This document shows positions 62,902 through 64,000 of a DNA stretch of 64,000 nt, piece by piece. The notes under the pieces were generated by a model. The model worked only from the letters and a program-made list of their open reading frames with translations. It had not been told where the DNA came from and ran no database searches. Within the stretch, counting starts at the first letter, position 1; every line of letters starts with the position of its first letter. A program made the translations under genes and the position numbers. The stretch covers positions 1 to 64,000 of the forward strand of contig NZ_QREG01000006.1 of assembly GCF_003386095.1 (NCBI RefSeq), read 5' to 3'. The DNA is from Marinoscillum furvescens DSM 4134. GTDB taxonomy: Bacteria; Bacteroidota; Bacteroidia; Cytophagales; Cyclobacteriaceae.

Positions 62902-62946
62902 TTGCTGCTCTGTACGTCGAAATAAACCCTGGCGTATAGAGCAGCA
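62902..62946 (+). terminator. Terminator of the FAM171-like gene
   Basis: Stem TGCTGCTCTGTACG/CGTATAGAGCAGCA with mild mismatch and a 15-base loop, 11 bases after the stop at 62890. Its T run is short. Confidence 0.6.
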
Positions 62947-63019
62947 TTATACTTTTCAAACACCTCATTTCATCGATAAACAAAAAAACATCATCCAGTC
63001 ATCAACCCCCTCAACCCCA

Positions 63020-63337
63020 ACTAATTGGGGGTATATCACCATCATTATCAGGGGTATATTATTTTCCTACCAATGGCATTTGCTATCTAAAAGCAAAGCA
63101 TATACCTTCATTTTTAACCGCCAGCAGTAACCAACCGAGCATGCCTTCGGTTTTTCGCAGAAGTCCCCCCATTGCGATCAGCTATTCCTCGTGAGTGTAG
63201 TCTGATTGGCTTTCTTCTTTAATGGTTAATAATTCGGCAGAGTAAAGGACAAAGAATGGAATCCTCCATTCTTAAACTGGTGCTCCATGCGTGAGCAACA
63301 GCAGCTTTCTATGCCCTTATATTTTGAATACAAAATA
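63020..63337. promoter_or_regulatory. Candidate control region of the GH16 gene
   Basis: The 62891-63384 gap has no gene. It contains a direct repeat GGGGTATAT at 63028-63036 and 63051-63059 (start to start 23 bases, about two turns of the helix) and an inverted repeat TATTTTG-AATA-CAAAATA at 63320-63337, about 50 bases before the GH16 start codon. Both could be operators, but neither matches a regulator I can name. Confidence 0.4.
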
Positions 63338-63384
63338 CATAAAGACGAATTATTAATTATACCTAACACATAACCAAACTACAG

Positions 63385-64000
63385 ATGAAAAAACCAAGCT
63401 ACACATTACTATTGTTGCTATTTCTGGCAACTACTATCACATTTGCTCAACCCACACCCCCAACGGGTAAAAAGTGGGAGAAAATAGAAAACATGTCGGA
63501 TGAATTTAATGGTACGTCACTTGATCTTTCGAAATGGGCCAAATCTGATCCTCAATGGGCTGGAAGAAAACCAGCTCGATTTGAAACGTCGGCAATCTCC
63601 GTTGGTGGAGGTAATCTCCGAATTACTGGAGACGTACTTTCTAACCCAGGTGGCGGATGGACCCATCAGGGCGGACTGGTACGTAGCCTTGCAAAAGCTA
63701 CTTACGGGTATTATGAAACCCGCATGAAGGCTAACAAAACGTTTCTATCGTCAACTTTTTGGTTGTTTAACAAGCGTAACGAACACACTGGCTGTGATGT
63801 GCGCACCACAGAACTGGACGTAACCGAAACCATCGGATGGAATACGGGAGGACATACCTGGATCGAAAATAACATGAAGCGTATGAACTCCAACACTCAT
63901 AGTAGAGGAACTACCTGTAGCAGCACACCGGTAGGTCAGCAAGGTGGTCATGCCGAACTTGGAGAGTATGCTTATCAAAACTATCATACTTATGGGGTCT
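63385..64000 (+). CDS. Secreted GH16-family glycanase, N-terminal part (cut by window edge)
   Basis: The frame is open from ATG (63385) to the edge with 205 codons and no stop. It has a signal peptide (to FAQ, residue 22) and a GH16 beta-jelly-roll with 'EIENMSDEFNGTSLDLSKW'-like opening and 'GLVRSLAKATYGYYETRMKA'. The catalytic signature E143-L-D145-V-T-E148 is visible, with the Glu nucleophile, Asp and acid/base Glu. The 'DEFNG-LD-SKW---P-W-GR-PA-F' start resembles beta-agarases and porphyranases more than laminarinases, but the specificity is uncertain. It is probably an endo-acting enzyme for a red-algal galactan. The end and any CBM or sorting domain lie beyond the window. Confidence 0.85.
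   Translation, partial: MKKPSYTLLLLLFLATTITFAQPTPPTGKKWEKIENMSDEFNGTSLDLSKWAKSDPQWAGRKPARFETSAISVGGGNLRITGDVLSNPGGGWTHQGGLVRSLAKATYGYYETRMKANKTFLSSTFWLFNKRNEHTGCDVRTTELDVTETIGWNTGGHTWIENNMKRMNSNTHSRGTTCSSTPVGQQGGHAELGEYAYQNYHTYGV

Noticed and set aside
1-64000. CRISPR arrays, insertion sequences, integrases and prophage genes
   Set aside because: No regular repeat-spacer pattern, transposase or phage gene was seen in either strand; the repeats present are protein-domain duplications.

Overview
The window looks like chromosome of a marine, polysaccharide-degrading member of the Bacteroidota, most likely a Cytophagales-type gliding bacterium. The reasons are a SusC/SusD pair with an ECF sigma factor and a FecR-type anti-sigma factor, several C-terminal type IX secretion (T9SS) sorting domains, many small lipoproteins, few Shine-Dalgarno sites, a tRNA without encoded CCA, and GH16, sulfatase and unsaturated-uronyl hydrolase genes typical of algal-polysaccharide degraders. 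No rRNA, CRISPR array, insertion sequence or prophage was seen.

Layout. 1-13.4 kb is housekeeping and assorted: a tRNA-Leu(CAA), membrane and sulfur-amino-acid genes, a chemoreceptor gene split by a -1 frame change at an A5 tract, a Qnr/McbG-like pentapeptide-repeat protein, an azurin lipoprotein, a lone HepT-like protein and a TonB-dependent receptor. 13.5-40.4 kb is one large polysaccharide utilization locus (PUL), all on the minus strand. It holds an operon of DUF4861, GH88/105 hydrolase, aldo/keto reductase, BASS-family transporter and GlcG/HbpS-like protein; a sulfatase; a T9SS protein made of two CBM96/DNRLRE-like modules; SusD, SusC, FecR and sigma; a GH2-type enzyme; and three paralogous right-handed beta-helix proteins. 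The gene content suggests a sulfated, uronic-acid-containing (probably algal) glycan. A motif ending in TTTTTTGAGTAGAA lies upstream of four separate PUL transcription units and is a good candidate for the promoter of the PUL sigma factor.

40.7-46.7 kb holds an orphan LytTR response regulator, small lipoproteins, a thioesterase, a BacNav-type sodium channel, a MORN-repeat lipoprotein and a DinB-family protein. 46.7-56.3 kb is an eight-gene, tightly packed minus-strand operon: ATP-grasp ligase, a 662-residue protein with a papain-like Cys/His/Asn arrangement, an alanine-racemase-family enzyme, a membrane coiled-coil protein, then argB-argD-argC-argJ. The arg genes make ornithine; argF, argG and argH are not in the window. 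argB has no ATG, GTG or TTG start upstream of its essential N-terminal motif. A proB-proA pair follows at 57.2-59.3 kb. The right end has a carbohydrate esterase, a diheme cytochrome c, a carboxypeptidase-regulatory-like lipoprotein and the start of a secreted GH16 glycanase cut by the window edge.

The most interesting parts are (1) the ATP-grasp/papain-like/racemase/ornithine operon, which could make an ornithine-derived amide or peptide, (2) the family of three beta-helix proteins, candidates for unclassified polysaccharide lyases or hydrolases, and (3) the shared promoter motif that ties the PUL together. Three short genes (41551-41709, 43609-43734 and, weakly, 13047-13112) were read directly from the sequence.
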